A stretch of 39,318 nucleotides of DNA from Kiritimatiellia bacterium (GTDB lineage Bacteria; Verrucomicrobiota; Kiritimatiellia; RFP12; UBA1067), in contig JAQIBS010000014.1 in the NCBI GenBank assembly GCA_027858965.1, forward strand, positions 1 to 39,318, written 5' to 3'. Within the stretch, counting starts at the first letter, position 1, and every line of letters starts with the position of its first letter. Under the pieces are notes generated by a model, which saw only the letters and a list, made by a program, of their open reading frames with translations, ran no database searches and was not told the origin of the DNA. The position numbers and the translations under genes are program-made. This document shows, piece after piece, positions 7,704 through 15,898 of this stretch.

Positions 7704-10700
7704 ATGATAATTAAAATTAGACCATTTTGTATTCTGGTATTCCTTTTCTGTGGAATCTGCGCGGCGGCGCAAACGCAGCTCCCTGACGGTCAGGGATTTG
7801 CTTCCGCGAAGCCTCATGTCTGGTGGTTTCTGGATAATATGCATGAGAGGGGCGCTAAACTCGATGTTACCGAGGCGGCGATCACGCGTGATCTTGAGGG
7901 ACTGGCCGAACAGGGCGTGGGCGGATTTTATGTTTATAGCTATGGAGGGATGGCCGACCCGAACCCCGCCTGGCGTGCCAAGATGCGCTTTGCTTTTAAA
8001 GAGGCACACCGGCTCGGTTTGGAGGGCGGTCTGGTTCTCGGTTCCGGAGGGTGCTGCGCCACTACGAATCTCAATCCCGAGCTGGCGCAGCAGGAGCTGG
8101 TTCACACCCGTACACCGGTTGAGGGTGGAAAAAAGGTCTCCATTAAACTGCCACGCGGTAAGTCAAAGTATTCGAAATTTTTAAAGTCGGATGGATCACC
8201 GGTATATTATCATGATATAGCCGTCTTTGCCGTGCCGGAATATGCCTTTGATAAGGATGGCAGGCCCACTCATAAACCGGTGCCGCCCGAGAGCATTCAT
8301 ATTCTCACTGATAAACTGAATGCTACCACCGATACGTTGACCTGGCAGGCACCCGCTGGACGTTGGATTGTTGTCCGGTTGGCACATACTCCGAGATTGA
8401 AGGGATATACCGGTTATTTTATTGATCATCTCAGTCGCAAGGCTATGAAGGCGCATTGGACAATATTGGTGCAGCCTTTTCTGGATGAGATGACTCCCGA
8501 TGAACGCAAGGGACTGCGCAGTGTGCTCTGTGACAGCTGGGAGGCGGGGACTGTCAACTGGACCAGCGGCTATGAACAACTGTTCAGAAAACGTCGCGGT
8601 TATGAGATCACGTCCTGGCTGCCCGCACTGGCCGGTGTGACCATTACCGATGCTAAGACGACGGCCCGGTTCAAACGGGATCATACCCTGACTCTCAGTG
8701 AGCTGCTCAACGAGAACCACTATCGCTATACCACTGAGCTGGCTCATGCCAACGGCATGATTTCCATCAGCGAGGCGGCGGGACCCCATCAGAAGCAGTC
8801 TGATATGGCGGCGGCTACCGTTGAAAGTGACATTGCAATGGGGGAGTTCTGGCTGCCATCAAGTCACCGGCCCTCCGATGCACAGCGGTTCATGGTGCGT
8901 GATGCCGCTTCTGCTGCGCATATTTATGGGATGAAGGTTGTCTTTGCCGAGGCCTATACCACGATCGGAACTTACTGGACGGAGTCGCCGTTTTATATGA
9001 AGTCTTCGACAGATCGTGCGTTCTGTGATGGTCTCAACCAGATCTGTTATCACGGCACCATGCTCTCTCCGTCGCTGACCGAAATGCCGGGGCGTACGCG
9101 CTTTGCCGGAATGCACTATAATCCGCAGATCACCTGGTGGAAACATTCAGGGGCGTTTAACGCCTATCTCACCCGTTGCTCCGAACGTCTGCAGCGAGGG
9201 CGTTTTGTTGCCGATGCTTTGCTCTATCATGGCGACGGGTTCGGGATGTTTGCCGGTCTCAAGACGCCCGAGGATGGGTTGGGTTGCGGGTATGACTATG
9301 ATTTCGGAAACACGGAACTTCTTCTCAGAAGCCGAGTTGAACGTGGTGAGATTGTTCTGCCATCCGGTATGCGTTACAAGGTGCTGATCCTCTCACGGAA
9401 GAATCCCCGGGATGCCCAGATCTGGCCGGGTCCTGCCCGCATGCTGAAAGCTCCGCTGCCGCGGGTGGATCATCCTATCACGCTGGCTACTTTGCTCAAG
9501 ATTAAATCCCTGTTGGAGCAGGGCGCAACAGTTGTCGGTTCCCGTCCGATTGGCCCGGCCGGACTCGTTGATGATCCGGCTGCATTTGATGCCCTGGTTA
9601 CAGAGCTATGGGGCAAGGGAGACGAGAAGGTCAGAAAGGTTGGAAAAGGAGTCTTGATCACCCGCAAGGACAATGCCTTGATTCGTGAGACCTTGAAGCT
9701 TGAACCGGATTTTTCATGCAAAGGGGAGTCTGTGCGAAACGCAATTGACTGGATTCACCGGAAAGAGGCAGGTGTGGACACATATTTTGTTGCCAATCTC
9801 AGCCGCCGTGCGCAACGCATCACGGCGCAATTCCGTGCCGCTGCTGTCAATGCTTCCTGCTCTGTTTATGATGCCGTCACTGATCGCACCGTCCCTCTGT
9901 CAGCTGACAAGGGGGGATATGTTCTGGAATTGCCGCCTTGCGGTTCGTGTTTTGTTACCATGGGCGAGAACTCTGTTACAACAAAGACATTCAAGAGCTG
10001 TCCGGAGTTTGACGGGGCGGGGGTTGCTTTGACCAATGGATGGACGCTGTTCTTTGACCCTCAGTGGGGCGGTCCGGGAACGGTTCAGTTTGAAACTTTG
10101 AAGGATTGGACCGCAGATGCTGATATCGGTATCCGCTACTACTCCGGAACAGTTGTGTATCGTACGCATTTCATTCTGGCGGAGAAGGTCTATCCCCAGC
10201 TGCTGGATCTGGGAGTGGTCCACGAAACAGCTGAAGTGTTTCTTAATGGACAGCGTCAGGGGGTGGCCTGGATGCGCCCCGCTTTGATTGATGTGTCGGG
10301 AGGTTGTAAGCCGGGGCGCAACGAACTGGAGGTGCGCGTTGCCAATTTGTGGCCTAACCGGTTGATACGTGATGCCGGACTGCCTCTTGACCAACAGCTG
10401 ACCCAGACAAATATCAACCCGTATAAACCGAATGACCCGCTTCGTCCCAGCGGACTTCTGGGCCCGGTGCGTCTGCGGAACTATCCTTTGCCGGGTGAAC
10501 CATTCTGGGATACATCCCCGCCTGTGTTCTCCATTGATTCCGCCCGTTATGAGGCCCGCGACGGCTCTAAGGGTGCAGATGTGACAGAGATTATGCGGGG
10601 GTTCGTTGCCGATGGAAGCCTGCCGATTATGGTTAACAACAGGTCTATCGGTTTTGATCCCGCCCGTGGAAAATACAAGCAGTTGGTCGTCCACTACACG

Positions 10701-10760
10701 TTTGAAGGGTGTAAACTCCGGAAATGTGTGCCGACGGGCGATATGATTGATCTGCCTTGA
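7704..10760 (+). CDS. GH106 family alpha-L-rhamnosidase, exported
   Basis: A glycoside hydrolase of 1018 residues expected to release terminal L-rhamnose from plant or algal glycans outside the cytoplasm. After a signal peptide ending near CAAAQ comes the GH106 entry motif KPHVWWFLDN and ITRDLEGLAEQGVGGFYVY. The catalytic barrel holds DSWEAGTVNWT (Glu about 280) and VVFAEAYT (Glu about 416), at the positions of the two acidic residues used in characterised GH106 enzymes. The C-terminus has a GH2-like sugar-binding sandwich (VFLNGQRQGVAWMRP, GLLGPVRL). Length fits the family. GTG 7668 is possible but lies next to the hairpin; ATG 7704 gives a standard signal peptide. It leads a run of closely spaced genes reaching 15760. 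The exact sugar specificity is inferred. Confidence 0.85.
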   Translation: MIIKIRPFCILVFLFCGICAAAQTQLPDGQGFASAKPHVWWFLDNMHERGAKLDVTEAAITRDLEGLAEQGVGGFYVYSYGGMADPNPAWRAKMRFAFKEAHRLGLEGGLVLGSGGCCATTNLNPELAQQELVHTRTPVEGGKKVSIKLPRGKSKYSKFLKSDGSPVYYHDIAVFAVPEYAFDKDGRPTHKPVPPESIHILTDKLNATTDTLTWQAPAGRWIVVRLAHTPRLKGYTGYFIDHLSRKAMKAHWTILVQPFLDEMTPDERKGLRSVLCDSWEAGTVNWTSGYEQLFRKRRGYEITSWLPALAGVTITDAKTTARFKRDHTLTLSELLNENHYRYTTELAHANGMISISEAAGPHQKQSDMAAATVESDIAMGEFWLPSSHRPSDAQRFMVRDAASAAHIYGMKVVFAEAYTTIGTYWTESPFYMKSSTDRAFCDGLNQICYHGTMLSPSLTEMPGRTRFAGMHYNPQITWWKHSGAFNAYLTRCSERLQRGRFVADALLYHGDGFGMFAGLKTPEDGLGCGYDYDFGNTELLLRSRVERGEIVLPSGMRYKVLILSRKNPRDAQIWPGPARMLKAPLPRVDHPITLATLLKIKSLLEQGATVVGSRPIGPAGLVDDPAAFDALVTELWGKGDEKVRKVGKGVLITRKDNALIRETLKLEPDFSCKGESVRNAIDWIHRKEAGVDTYFVANLSRRAQRITAQFRAAAVNASCSVYDAVTDRTVPLSADKGGYVLELPPCGSCFVTMGENSVTTKTFKSCPEFDGAGVALTNGWTLFFDPQWGGPGTVQFETLKDWTADADIGIRYYSGTVVYRTHFILAEKVYPQLLDLGVVHETAEVFLNGQRQGVAWMRPALIDVSGGCKPGRNELEVRVANLWPNRLIRDAGLPLDQQLTQTNINPYKPNDPLRPSGLLGPVRLRNYPLPGEPFWDTSPPVFSIDSARYEARDGSKGADVTEIMRGFVADGSLPIMVNNRSIGFDPARGKYKQLVVHYTFEGCKLRKCVPTGDMIDLP

Positions 10761-10812
10761 TGGATATATGGTTATATGTCCACTCTTCCAGGCGTTTTGT
10801 GAAAGGTTATAG

Positions 10813-11424
10813 ATGCAAATACAGTGCGTAAAGCTATCCGGTTTGATTAGCATGGTTATGGTATGTCCTTTAATTTTAGCGGCTGTGACTTTTGTGGATC
10901 AGACCGATGCACTTGGTCAGGGTACTCTCAGGAGGAGCTATGATGTGGCGGCCTGGGCGGATATCGACAATGATGGTGATCTTGATCTGACGACAGATGG
11001 CAAATTTTTTGTCAATCAGGGAAACGGCAACAACTGGTTGCGTGTGAAACTGGAGGGCAACGGTATCACAGTCAACCGTTCGGCCATCGGTGCACAGGTC
11101 CGTATTGATATGGGCGCTGGAGTTATTCAGAGTCGTCAGGTGGAAGGCGGAACCGGTAAAGGAAATCAGAATGAGATGATTCTGCATTTTGGCATGGGTA
11201 GTCGCTCTCTCCCGGTTGATCTGGAAATACTCTGGCCCGGAGGAGAGACACAGAACATAACAGATGTTTCCCTTAACCAGATCTGTTCCGTTACACAGCC
11301 TCAGCACATGACGATCAGCACGGTATTGCTGACTCCTGTTGCAACTCGTGGTGAAAATGCCGCATTCATCAGTTCCGGTCTTTTATCGTGTGAAGGCTCC
11401 GGCCGGGGATTGAGTATTAGATGA
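10813..11424 (+). CDS. Short ASPIC/UnbV domain protein
   Basis: A 203-residue exported protein. A signal-like N-terminus is followed by one FG-GAP-like calcium loop (DIDNDGDLDL, about residues 51-60). Then comes an ASPIC/UnbV domain (about 70-160) with NNWLRVKLEG, NRSAIGAQVRI, a QVEGGTGKGNQNE stretch and a VDLEILWPGGETQ end. Known ASPIC/UnbV (CRTAC1-like) proteins are usually several times longer and carry many FG-GAP repeats. This one keeps only the end of such a propeller, so it is either a compact version or the remains of an internal deletion. AAAGG lies 6 nt before the ATG. Its last codons overlap the alternative first ATG of the transporter gene (ATGA at 11421), which places it in the same operon. 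The function is unknown; a surface binding role is inferred. Confidence 0.75.
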   Translation: MQIQCVKLSGLISMVMVCPLILAAVTFVDQTDALGQGTLRRSYDVAAWADIDNDGDLDLTTDGKFFVNQGNGNNWLRVKLEGNGITVNRSAIGAQVRIDMGAGVIQSRQVEGGTGKGNQNEMILHFGMGSRSLPVDLEILWPGGETQNITDVSLNQICSVTQPQHMTISTVLLTPVATRGENAAFISSGLLSCEGSGRGLSIR

Positions 11425-11444
11425 AAAGCGGGAAGGGCAGGATT

Positions 11445-12746
11445 ATGGGTTTATTTTTTAAGCGGAAAGAGCTGGGTGAAGAGCTGGATTGCGGACACGG
11501 AATGGGTGCCGTAAACCCTTTTCGCTGGGCTATTCTTGCGCTGCTTTTCTGTCAGACTTTTTTCAGCTATCTGGATAATCAGGTTTTGTCCGTACTCGCG
11601 CCAGTTTTGCGTGAAGAGTTCGGCATGTCCAATACATCCTATTCGAACATTCTGAACTGCTTTTTGCTTGCTTATACAGTAATGTATGTTGTCGGCGGTC
11701 GGGTGATGGATAAGATCGGTGCACGTGCCGGAATGGCGATAGCAGGTCTGTTTGCCGCTACGGCGGGGCTGCTGCATTCGCGGGTCAACTCGGTGATCGG
11801 ATTGGGTTTCTGCCGTTTTCTGCGAGCGACGGGGGAGGGACCGGTATCGCCCGGTTGCGCCAAGACCGTTTCAGAGTGGTTTCCCGTCAAGGAACGCGGT
11901 TTCGCCACATCGGTCTGGCTTACAGGGGCCACCGTCGGTGCCACCATTGCGCCGGTGGTGGTGGTCTGGCTCTATAAAATGATGGGCTGGCGCTATACAT
12001 TCCTGATGACCGGCGTAACCGGTTATCTGTGGGTGGCCTTGTGGCTGGGCATGAAGGGAAAGTGGCCGAAAGAGATTCTTGCCCGTAAAAAAACGGAGCA
12101 CCATCCGATAAAACATCTCTTCCTTCATCGCGGCATCTGGGGGGTGATGATGCTGCGCTTCTTCCTCGATCCTGTCTGGTTTTTTTATATCTTCTGGCTG
12201 CCCAATTATCTTGTGAATGACAAGGGCTTGTCGGTTGTGACCGCGGGAATGTTGGCCTGGATTCCTTTTCTGGCAGCTGATGCCGGCACGTTGATGGGCG
12301 GCTCTATTGCGAGTTGGCTGCAGCATCGCGGATGGTCGGTGAACCGTTCGATCAAATCAGTAATGGCGCTGAGTGCATTTATGATGATGGTCGGTACGGC
12401 CGTGCCGTTTTTGGCGGTTACCTGGCAGTACATTGCGGCTATGTGCGTTTCGATTGTCGGCATGCAGATGCTGGGTGCTAATAATCATGTCATACCGACC
12501 CATCTTTTTCCGTCGAGTTCCGTGGGTACGGTGGCGGGGATTGCCGGCGGCTGCGCCGGTATAGGAAGCATGCTTCTGACTCGGTTTGTGGGTGTGAGTG
12601 TGGATATGACCGACAGCTATATTCCGGTCTTCTGTGTGGTCGGATTATTTTATCCGGTTATGTTATTGGTGGCTCTGAGTGTCGTTGGAAAGATTAAACA
12701 ACTGACTTTGTACGGGGAGGATGGTGTCGATGTCCTCAAAGCTTAA
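11445..12746 (+). CDS. MFS transporter, anion:cation symporter (hexuronate-type) family
   Basis: A 12-helix inner-membrane transporter of about 433 residues. The first helix (RWAILALLFCQTFFSYLDNQVLSV), the MFS loop GGRVMDKIGAR and the segment FLRATGEGPVSPG..KTVSEWFPVKERG are characteristic of the ACS branch that includes the hexuronate, galactonate and phthalate carriers. It probably imports a sugar acid or modified monosaccharide released by the upstream rhamnosidase, coupled to H+ or Na+. ATG 11445 is chosen because GGAAGGG lies 7 nt upstream. ATG 11421, which overlaps the previous stop, is an alternative and would add eight residues. It overlaps the U32-like gene by 17 nt. Confidence 0.85.
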   Translation: MGLFFKRKELGEELDCGHGMGAVNPFRWAILALLFCQTFFSYLDNQVLSVLAPVLREEFGMSNTSYSNILNCFLLAYTVMYVVGGRVMDKIGARAGMAIAGLFAATAGLLHSRVNSVIGLGFCRFLRATGEGPVSPGCAKTVSEWFPVKERGFATSVWLTGATVGATIAPVVVVWLYKMMGWRYTFLMTGVTGYLWVALWLGMKGKWPKEILARKKTEHHPIKHLFLHRGIWGVMMLRFFLDPVWFFYIFWLPNYLVNDKGLSVVTAGMLAWIPFLAADAGTLMGGSIASWLQHRGWSVNRSIKSVMALSAFMMMVGTAVPFLAVTWQYIAAMCVSIVGMQMLGANNHVIPTHLFPSSSVGTVAGIAGGCAGIGSMLLTRFVGVSVDMTDSYIPVFCVVGLFYPVMLLVALSVVGKIKQLTLYGEDGVDVLKA

Positions 12747-13725
12747 GTTCTCAGTTGGTTATCAGCTTCCGGATCTCAGGACTCTTTCCTGCATTGTGAA
12801 TGATTACGCGGCGGATATCGAGGAGGTTTACTTTCCATGGATCGGCGTGATGAATGGTCGTGGAAGCAGCATCACGGGGGCGGATGAACAGCAGATCATG
12901 GAGAAAGAGCTGGAGGATATCCATGCGCATGGAGTTAAACTCAATATGCTCTGGAATGCCAACTGTTATGGAAAGGATTCTATCTCCGTTGAGCTGGAGA
13001 ATAAGATTGAGAGTGCGATCTCTTACATGCTCAACGGAATCGGGTTGGAGGCTGTGACAACCGCCTCGCTTTTCATCGCTTCATACATCAAGCGCAGGTT
13101 TCCGGAGATTGAAGTCAGGGCCTCCGTTAATATGGGCATAGGCTCTCTCTCAGCTATGAGATGTGTTAGAGACTATTTTGATAGCTTCTATGTAAAGAGG
13201 GAGCTTAATCGATTTCCTTCAAAGATTAAGGTGCTGAAGGAGTGGTGTGTAGCCAATGACAAGCGGCTCTACCTTCTGGCTAACAGTGGATGTATGAAAG
13301 AGTGCCCAGCTCATATCTTTCATGACAACCTTGTTGCGCATGAGCGGGAGATTGCCTGCGAAAAGAGCTCATGGAACGGGTTCAGGGGAATTTGCTGGGA
13401 GTATTTTTTCGACCCCGCGAATCACTACGCTTTTCTGGCAGACAGCACCTGGATCAGACCGGAGGAGATCGATTCCTATTGCGGTCTGGTTGATGGTATC
13501 AAGCTGGCGACCCGGGTGCACCGCGATCCGGAATGGGTTATCTCCAGTTATGTGAAAAGAGCTTTTGAAGGCAACACCCTGAGTTTGGCCGAACCGGATT
13601 TTTCGAAACTGTGTTATCTGGATAATACCGCGTTTCATGATGACTGGCTTGAACGATTTTGTTTGCTTTCGGAGTCGGAACGCGAAATTTATTGTAAGGA
13701 CGAATTGAAACATGTTAGACGCTAA
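12730..13725 (+). CDS. U32 peptidase-like protein, probable iron-sulphur enzyme
   Basis: A soluble protein of 331 residues resembling the U32 family in its central part. The segment after ASVNMGIGS contains YVKRELNRFPSKIKVLK, like the family's RELxxxEI signature. LLANSGCMKECPAHIFHDNL follows and resembles the cysteine-bearing segment of U32 proteins. Several U32 members (UbiU, UbiV, TrhP) are [4Fe-4S] proteins involved in oxygen-independent hydroxylation rather than proteases. Cysteines here include the CxxxC pair and at least one downstream in GICWEY. GGGGAGG at 12714-12720 fits ATG 12730 (9 nt spacing) better than ATG 12721. It overlaps the genes on both sides (17 and 14 nt), indicating translational coupling. 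A catabolic redox role is inferred from the neighbours. Confidence 0.55.
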   Translation: MSSKLKFSVGYQLPDLRTLSCIVNDYAADIEEVYFPWIGVMNGRGSSITGADEQQIMEKELEDIHAHGVKLNMLWNANCYGKDSISVELENKIESAISYMLNGIGLEAVTTASLFIASYIKRRFPEIEVRASVNMGIGSLSAMRCVRDYFDSFYVKRELNRFPSKIKVLKEWCVANDKRLYLLANSGCMKECPAHIFHDNLVAHEREIACEKSSWNGFRGICWEYFFDPANHYAFLADSTWIRPEEIDSYCGLVDGIKLATRVHRDPEWVISSYVKRAFEGNTLSLAEPDFSKLCYLDNTAFHDDWLERFCLLSESEREIYCKDELKHVRR

Positions 13726-14779
13726 ATCTGTTAAAGAAGCGGCTTTGAGGTTTGGAGCCGATGCAGTCGGAATCGCCTCTCTGGACCGCTTTGATGGTGC
13801 CCCGAAGGAGATGGATCCACGATTCATTGCTCCCGGTGCGAAAAGTATTATCGGATTGATATTCCGTATTCCCCGTGGCTACCTGAGAGGGGTGGAGGAA
13901 GGAACCCATTTTTTTCAATATCCCTCAATGGGTTATGGGGCTATCAATGAGAATTACGGCCCTACGGTGCTCTATGATACAGCGAAGTTTATTGAGGATA
14001 ACGGCTATGAGGGAATTGTCTACCGCAATACCGGCGGCCGCAGTGCCCTCTCTGATATGACCGGTATAGCAGCGAGGGAGGAGTCACCCGAACTGCACCG
14101 TCATGCAAAAAAAGGCGGCACAAACTCATCACCGAATATTCGTGGCCTATTAGCCCGATCCGTGTCGCCAAATCTTCCGGCTCCAGATGTGTTTATCCAC
14201 TTTCGAATCGCCGCCTATCTTTGCGGTCTGGGCGAGATTGGTTACAGCAAAATGCTGCTGTCCCCTGAGTTCGGACCTATGAATCGTCAGGCATTCATTC
14301 TTACCGATGCCGAACTGGAAACTGATCCCATCTATAATGGACCACAACTATGTAATAACTGCATGGCCTGTGTGTCAGCCTGTCCCGGATCGTGTCTCAG
14401 TGCCACAGAGCAGGTTAAGGTTGAACTGGCCGGACATGAGGTCTCCTGGGGCAAGCTTGATGAGTGGAAGTGCTTTGCCTACTACATCGGTGCCAGCAAG
14501 GCATCGAATCCCTTTCTGCCGCGTGATGCATTTAAGGATATACCAGGAGGCGCAGAGCTGATGCGGGGTTCTCCGGATGCCAAAGTCACCGCCGGGAGTT
14601 ACTCCCCGGTCAATGATGCCATCAACCGCCATTATCCCGCTGAACCGGGTGGATATAATCCTCCGAAATGCGGGGGGTGTCTGCGTGCCTGCCTGAATTC
14701 ATTGGAGAAACGCGGCGTACTTAATCGAAAATCTAATCAAAATTTCCGCGCCGGCAAGGCCTGGAAGCTGGAGGTGTAA
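13712..14779 (+). CDS. QueG-like double [4Fe-4S] protein, paralogue 1
   Basis: A 355-residue cytoplasmic protein related to epoxyqueuosine reductase (QueG) and to the corrinoid reductive dehalogenases. The N-terminal half carries GADAVGIASLDRF and FIAPGAKSIIGLIF, matching the cobalamin-binding-type domain of the QueG/RdhA group. The C-terminal half holds the ferredoxin motif CNNCMACVSACP (Cys 214, 217, 220, 224), a lone Cys 254 in EWKCF, and CGGCLRAC (320, 323, 327). These are enough for two clusters in the QueG pattern. True QueG acts on tRNA; the operon setting points to another substrate. It starts inside the end of the U32-like gene and is followed 3 nt later by a paralogue. Corrinoid use is an inference. 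Confidence 0.7.
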   Translation: MLDAKSVKEAALRFGADAVGIASLDRFDGAPKEMDPRFIAPGAKSIIGLIFRIPRGYLRGVEEGTHFFQYPSMGYGAINENYGPTVLYDTAKFIEDNGYEGIVYRNTGGRSALSDMTGIAAREESPELHRHAKKGGTNSSPNIRGLLARSVSPNLPAPDVFIHFRIAAYLCGLGEIGYSKMLLSPEFGPMNRQAFILTDAELETDPIYNGPQLCNNCMACVSACPGSCLSATEQVKVELAGHEVSWGKLDEWKCFAYYIGASKASNPFLPRDAFKDIPGGAELMRGSPDAKVTAGSYSPVNDAINRHYPAEPGGYNPPKCGGCLRACLNSLEKRGVLNRKSNQNFRAGKAWKLEV

Positions 14780-14782
14780 CAC

Positions 14783-15760
14783 ATGCTGACTTCTGAAAAT
14801 GTAAAAAAGTTTGCACAAGGTCAGGGGGCTGACCTTGTCGGTATTGGATCAATGGATCGTTTTGAAGGAACCCCCGCAGGACATGATCCCCGCTTTATAG
14901 CTCCCCGTGCCAAGTCTGTCATCGGATTGGGGTTCCGGGTGCTTCGCGGTTCTCTGCGTGGAATTGAGGAGGGCACCCACTTCTATCAGTTTCCCGAAAT
15001 GGGCATTGTGCATATCGATGAGGTCTATGCGCCGGGGGTGTTGAGAAGGGTGGCCTGCTATCTGGAAGATCACGGTTTTGAGGGTGTTGTTCAGAGAAGC
15101 GTTCCTGATCGTAGACGTGGTGACGATGCCGGTTCCAATCCGGAGCATCTTCCCGCCTTCAAGATTAAATTTGCGGAACCCGTGGCTCCAGGAAAACCCG
15201 CCCCGGATGTACTTATGAATTTTAATCAGGCCGCTGAGATATGTGGGCTTGGCGCCATGGGTCGCGGTGGTTTTTTTCTTACCACTGCGTTTGGTCCCCT
15301 CCAGCGTTTTGCCTTTATTCTGACTGATGCCGAATTGGAACCCGATCCTGTGCAGGAGAACTTGCTTTGCGATAACTGCGGAGAGTGTATCAAGAGCTGT
15401 CCTGTTAATGCCATCGACAAAAATGGGGTGCTTGATGAGTGGCAGTGTATGGGCGGAAGAATGGGAGGTTCTCTTGCGATAAACCCGTTTCTCTCGCCAG
15501 AGTTGGTTAAGGCCAACCCGGCTTCTGAACCCTATATCTCAGGTGATAAGCGTTTTACGGAAGAGGGAATTGCGGCAATTAAAGAGGCTGTGGAAGAGGC
15601 CTATCCGCAGGTCCGTTTCGGTTACAACCCTTCGCTGTGCGGGGTTGCCTGTCAACGAGCCTGTTTAGCCCATCTCGAAGAAAAAGGGATGTTGACATGC
15701 AAGTTTGTTACGCCTTTCAGAAGACACTCCACTATTACGGATAGTCAGTTAGCGGAGTGA
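14783..15760 (+). CDS. QueG-like double [4Fe-4S] protein, paralogue 2
   Basis: A 325-residue paralogue of the preceding gene, sharing DPRFIAPxAKSxIGL, FRxxRGxLRGxEEGTHF and AFILTDAELExDP. Its clusters use CDNCGECIKSCP (Cys 196, 199, 202, 206), Cys 222 in EWQCM, and CGVACQRAC (286, 290, 294). The last motif has CxxxCxxxC spacing instead of the CxxCxxxC of paralogue 1. It also lacks a 20-30 residue insert before the ferredoxin region. The tandem arrangement with a 3-nt gap suggests a heterodimer or two consecutive electron-transfer or reductase steps. It ends the run of overlapping genes that starts with the rhamnosidase. What it reduces is not visible from sequence. Confidence 0.7.
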   Translation: MLTSENVKKFAQGQGADLVGIGSMDRFEGTPAGHDPRFIAPRAKSVIGLGFRVLRGSLRGIEEGTHFYQFPEMGIVHIDEVYAPGVLRRVACYLEDHGFEGVVQRSVPDRRRGDDAGSNPEHLPAFKIKFAEPVAPGKPAPDVLMNFNQAAEICGLGAMGRGGFFLTTAFGPLQRFAFILTDAELEPDPVQENLLCDNCGECIKSCPVNAIDKNGVLDEWQCMGGRMGGSLAINPFLSPELVKANPASEPYISGDKRFTEEGIAAIKEAVEEAYPQVRFGYNPSLCGVACQRACLAHLEEKGMLTCKFVTPFRRHSTITDSQLAE

Positions 15761-15790
15761 TCAGCAGTTAAACATTTCTTAGGTTTATAG

Positions 15791-15819
15791 TTGGCTATGG
15801 AGCTCTGTGCCGTTATCCT
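15791..15819 (+). promoter_or_regulatory. Possible sigma-70 type promoter before the second GH106-like gene
   Basis: TTGGCT (15791-15796) and TATCCT (15814-15819) are separated by 17 bp, each matching four of six consensus bases. The pair lies about 80 bp before the start codon at 15899, in the only sizeable gap after the operon. No other support. Confidence 0.25.
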
Positions 15820-15898
15820 ATGAGAACACTGATTATGTTGCGCTAGTATCACTTAGGATGCTGTTGATTCTGGTACAGTAATTAATAAAGGGGGAGCG

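Noticed and set aside
9900-10853. 317-codon open frame antisense to the rhamnosidase gene
   Set aside because: It lies opposite a clear GH106 coding region, has no recognisable domain and is explained by the codon pattern of the real gene.
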